A stretch of DNA of 7,159 nt from Thermomicrobiaceae bacterium (GTDB taxonomy: Bacteria > Chloroflexota > Chloroflexia > Thermomicrobiales > Thermomicrobiaceae), in assembly GCA_007123655.1 (NCBI GenBank), contig SKKR01000165.1:1-7159 (forward strand), given 5' to 3'. Each line of letters starts with the position of its first letter. Within the stretch, counting starts at the first letter, position 1. The notes beneath the pieces are model-generated. The model had not been told where the DNA came from, made no database searches, and saw only the letters and a program-made list of their open reading frames with translations. Positions 5,340 to 7,159 of this stretch are shown in pieces. Both the position numbers and the translations under genes were made by a program.

Positions 5340-6785
5340 ATGAGCGTCCCGGAGAACATGCACGGTGGCTCCCGGCTATTCTTCTTCGGGACCGTGGCAG
5401 CAGTCGCACTGCTCGCGCTGTTCCTGTTCTGGAGTTGCCTTCACTACTTCTTCGTCACAGACGACTTCGCCCTGATCGAGGCCGGGCGCGCCCCGCTCTC
5501 CACCGGAATCCCTCACCATTTCACCCCCGGAGCGGACGAGCAGTTTCGTCCGCTTGCCCAGTACGGATATTTCTGGCTCGTCAATGATCTGTTCGGCCTC
5601 TCCCCGCTCAGGTGGCACGTTGCGAACTTCGTGTTACACATCATCGTCGTAGCGATTGCAACCGACGTGTTCCGCCAGTTACTGGCACACCGGCTCGCCT
5701 CGGCCGGCGCGAGTATCGCCTTCGGCATCCACTCCTCGCTGTTTCTGGTGTTTGCCTGGGTGGCCATCGCTGGCGAGATCTGGATCACGCTCTTCGCGCT
5801 GGTGAGCGTGTCGCTCTACCTGCGCCATCTCCGCCGGGGAGAACTCTGGTCGCTGGGTGGTGCCGTTGCGGCCTGTATTCTGGCGCTCCTGTCCAAGGAG
5901 ATGGCGATCAGCGTGCCTCTCATCCTCCTACTGGCGCAGGTGCTGTTTGCTCCCGGCAGCAACCGGCTGATCGGTCGGAGAATATGGCTGCGCTGGTCCG
6001 CGGCCCCATTCATCATCGTCTGGCTGGGATATCTCCTGTTGGTCCGGCGCGTTCAGGGTGTCCCTGAAGCAGGACCGTACGCCCCGCAGATCGAACCCGG
6101 TGCGGGCTGGACGTTTCTCACCTATCTCTGGTGGACCGTGGATATCGGACGATTCCGGGATTTCCCGGCGACGTGGTTTCTTGCACTCGTCGGAGCCGGT
6201 CTGATTGGCGTCACCGTCTGGGCAGTGTTTCGCCGGGAACGAGTCGCTCTGTTCGGCCTGGGCTGGTTCGCGATCGGGATCGGGCCGGTGCTGTTTTTGC
6301 CGGACCACATGTTCCATTACTACCTCTACTGGCCACTTGGCGGAATAGCGCTGGTGTTCGGGGTGCTCATTCAGCGCTGGATGAGCCTGCCTGCGTCTGA
6401 TCAGCTGCGGTATGCCGGTCTGGCCCTCGTGCTGATAGCGCTTATCGCCGGCAACTTTCGAGGCGTGCAGTACCAGCACGAGCACGATCAGACGATGATG
6501 CAGGCCGATCAGGGCGAGCGCGTGCTCCAGGTGTTGAACGAAGAGATTCCCGATCCGGTCGACGGCACAACGATCCACTTCGTTGAGCCAGCGTCCCACG
6601 TGTTTCACCTGATGGGCTATGGCGCCGCACCGAGACTCTACAACCCAGGCGTGCAGCTCAATGTGTATTTCGACGGACACATTCCCGCGCCGGAAGATCC
6701 GTCCGAACCCGTCTACCGCTTCCAGTGGGACGGTCATACCGTCGTGAACGTCAACGACGAAACCGCGAGTCAGGGGAATCACTGA
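5340..6785 (+). CDS. GT-C-type polytopic membrane glycosyltransferase-like protein, 481 residues
   Basis: GT-C enzymes transfer sugars from polyprenyl-phosphate carriers to proteins, lipids or glycans on the outer face of the cytoplasmic membrane. About ten hydrophobic segments are visible, the first at 13-38. It is followed directly by the acidic pair D41-D42 (VTDDF), as expected for the metal/acceptor loop of this fold. FRPL (69-72), the WHVANFVLH block (92-100) and SKEMAISVP (185-193) match the pattern of PMT/TMTC-like bacterial proteins. LPDHMFHYYLYWPLGG (320-335) is another typical loop and helix. After the last helix (about 357-373), residues 375-481 form a soluble, probably extracytoplasmic domain. 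The start is supported by GAAAGG 5 nt upstream of ATG 5340. The donor and acceptor sugars cannot be inferred, and a non-catalytic relative cannot be excluded. Confidence 0.75.
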   Translation: MSVPENMHGGSRLFFFGTVAAVALLALFLFWSCLHYFFVTDDFALIEAGRAPLSTGIPHHFTPGADEQFRPLAQYGYFWLVNDLFGLSPLRWHVANFVLHIIVVAIATDVFRQLLAHRLASAGASIAFGIHSSLFLVFAWVAIAGEIWITLFALVSVSLYLRHLRRGELWSLGGAVAACILALLSKEMAISVPLILLLAQVLFAPGSNRLIGRRIWLRWSAAPFIIVWLGYLLLVRRVQGVPEAGPYAPQIEPGAGWTFLTYLWWTVDIGRFRDFPATWFLALVGAGLIGVTVWAVFRRERVALFGLGWFAIGIGPVLFLPDHMFHYYLYWPLGGIALVFGVLIQRWMSLPASDQLRYAGLALVLIALIAGNFRGVQYQHEHDQTMMQADQGERVLQVLNEEIPDPVDGTTIHFVEPASHVFHLMGYGAAPRLYNPGVQLNVYFDGHIPAPEDPSEPVYRFQWDGHTVVNVNDETASQGNH

Positions 6786-6798
6786 ATCGAGACAGTGA
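6779..6798 (+). terminator. Weak hairpin over the stop codon of the glycosyltransferase-like gene
   Basis: TCACTG (6779-6784) and CAGTGA (6793-6798) form a 6-bp stem with an 8-nt loop that includes the end of the TGA stop. An A-run rather than a T-run follows, so it is not a standard intrinsic terminator. It may only protect the 3' end, or be chance. Confidence 0.2.
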
Positions 6799-6903
6799 AA
6801 GGCGTGTCCGAACGTTCCAATCCCGCTCTCCAGGGACGTCGCTGGGATACGATATGCTTTCGCCGATTGTGTCGGGCAGCCTGGGAGCCGGCCGGAAACA
6901 CGC
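6786..6903 (+). other. 118-bp intergenic region with a weak promoter candidate
   Basis: TACGAT (6848-6853) could serve as a -10 box about 50 bp upstream of ATG 6904, but no -35 is seen at a usual distance. Because the gap is long, the next gene may have its own promoter rather than depend on read-through. Confidence 0.3.
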
Positions 6904-7159
6904 ATGCCTCCGAAACAGACCGGGGAGACAACAACCGAAGACGTGTCACCACAGTCAGAGCACACGCCCGCCTGGCGCAGGGTCTGGGACGCAGGTGTCG
7001 GCGGGCCGGAGCCGGCGTCTCCAGCGCCCAGGCAGCTGACGTTGCTGACACTGGCACTCCTCGCGGTCATGCTGGCCGCGTGGCGTGGCGCGATCCTCGT
7101 CGTATCGGAGGCGTGGGCCAGGCTCGGGGTCAGGGAACCCTGGCCCGATGAGATCGGCC
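6904..7159 (+). CDS. N-terminal part of a membrane protein, cut by the right window edge
   Basis: ATG 6904 opens a frame without stops for 85 codons up to the edge. Residues 1-44 are polar and Pro/Thr/Glu-rich (MPPKQTGETTTEDVSP), followed by a strongly hydrophobic segment at 45-60 that continues to about 67 (LTLLTLALLAVMLAAW, then RGAILVV), and then SEAWARLGVREPWPDEIG. This reads as a cytoplasmic leader followed by a first transmembrane helix. The ribosome site is weak (GGA 7 nt upstream), and no earlier in-frame start is seen. It follows the glycosyltransferase-like gene on the same strand and may belong to the same envelope function, but too little is visible to name a family. The overlapping plus-strand frame at 6795-7151 is Arg-rich with no ribosome site and is judged a shadow. 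Confidence 0.65.
   Translation, partial: MPPKQTGETTTEDVSPQSEHTPAWRRVWDAGVGGPEPASPAPRQLTLLTLALLAVMLAAWRGAILVVSEAWARLGVREPWPDEIG

Noticed and set aside
5928..7070. Minus-strand open frame (380 codons) opposite the glycosyltransferase-like gene
   Set aside because: It is antisense to a gene with clear membrane helices and family motifs, crosses the intergenic gap and the next gene start, and has no ribosome site.

Overview
This is a GC-rich bacterial chromosomal window with four complete protein genes on compact, alternating strands, one further complete membrane-protein gene, and a truncated gene at each edge. The organism cannot be fixed from sequence alone. GC-rich third codon positions, GGAGG-type ribosome binding sites, a lipobox-anchored plastocyanin-like lipoprotein with a Pro/Glu stalk, and a long-form PyrF would fit Chloroflexota (Thermomicrobia-like) or an actinobacterial-type lineage; this is a weak inference. 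I see no insertion sequence, phage gene, CRISPR array, tRNA or rRNA.

Layout from left to right. At 1-88 (minus) lies the first 29 codons of a gene that runs off the left edge, recognised by a strong Shine-Dalgarno site. The gap at 89-313 is rich in short palindromes. Next come two minus-strand genes that probably form an operon: a fold-type II PLP enzyme of the threonine/serine dehydratase group (2450-3442), then, 33 bp downstream, a 700-residue TPR protein (314-2416) made of 14 consecutive 40-residue units without a single insertion or deletion. A 153-bp divergent promoter region separates the PLP gene from plus-strand pyrF (3596-4435), which encodes orotidine-5'-phosphate decarboxylase of the last step of UMP synthesis. 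pyrF converges on a cupredoxin lipoprotein gene (4432-5073, minus); their stop codons share the palindrome CTAG. A 266-bp divergent intergenic region then leads to a plus-strand GT-C type membrane glycosyltransferase-like gene (5340-6785). It is followed, after 118 bp, by the start of another membrane-protein gene (6904 to the right edge).

How the genes work together: apart from the PLP-enzyme/TPR pair, there is no obvious shared pathway. The lipoprotein and the two membrane proteins act at the cell envelope; pyrF and the PLP enzyme are cytoplasmic metabolism. I found no convincing new defence, mobile or RNA-based system. The items most worth a second look are the phase-perfect TPR array, the cluster of GTGAC/GTCAC half-sites around the left-edge gene, and the cupredoxin with its stalk and acidic tail.
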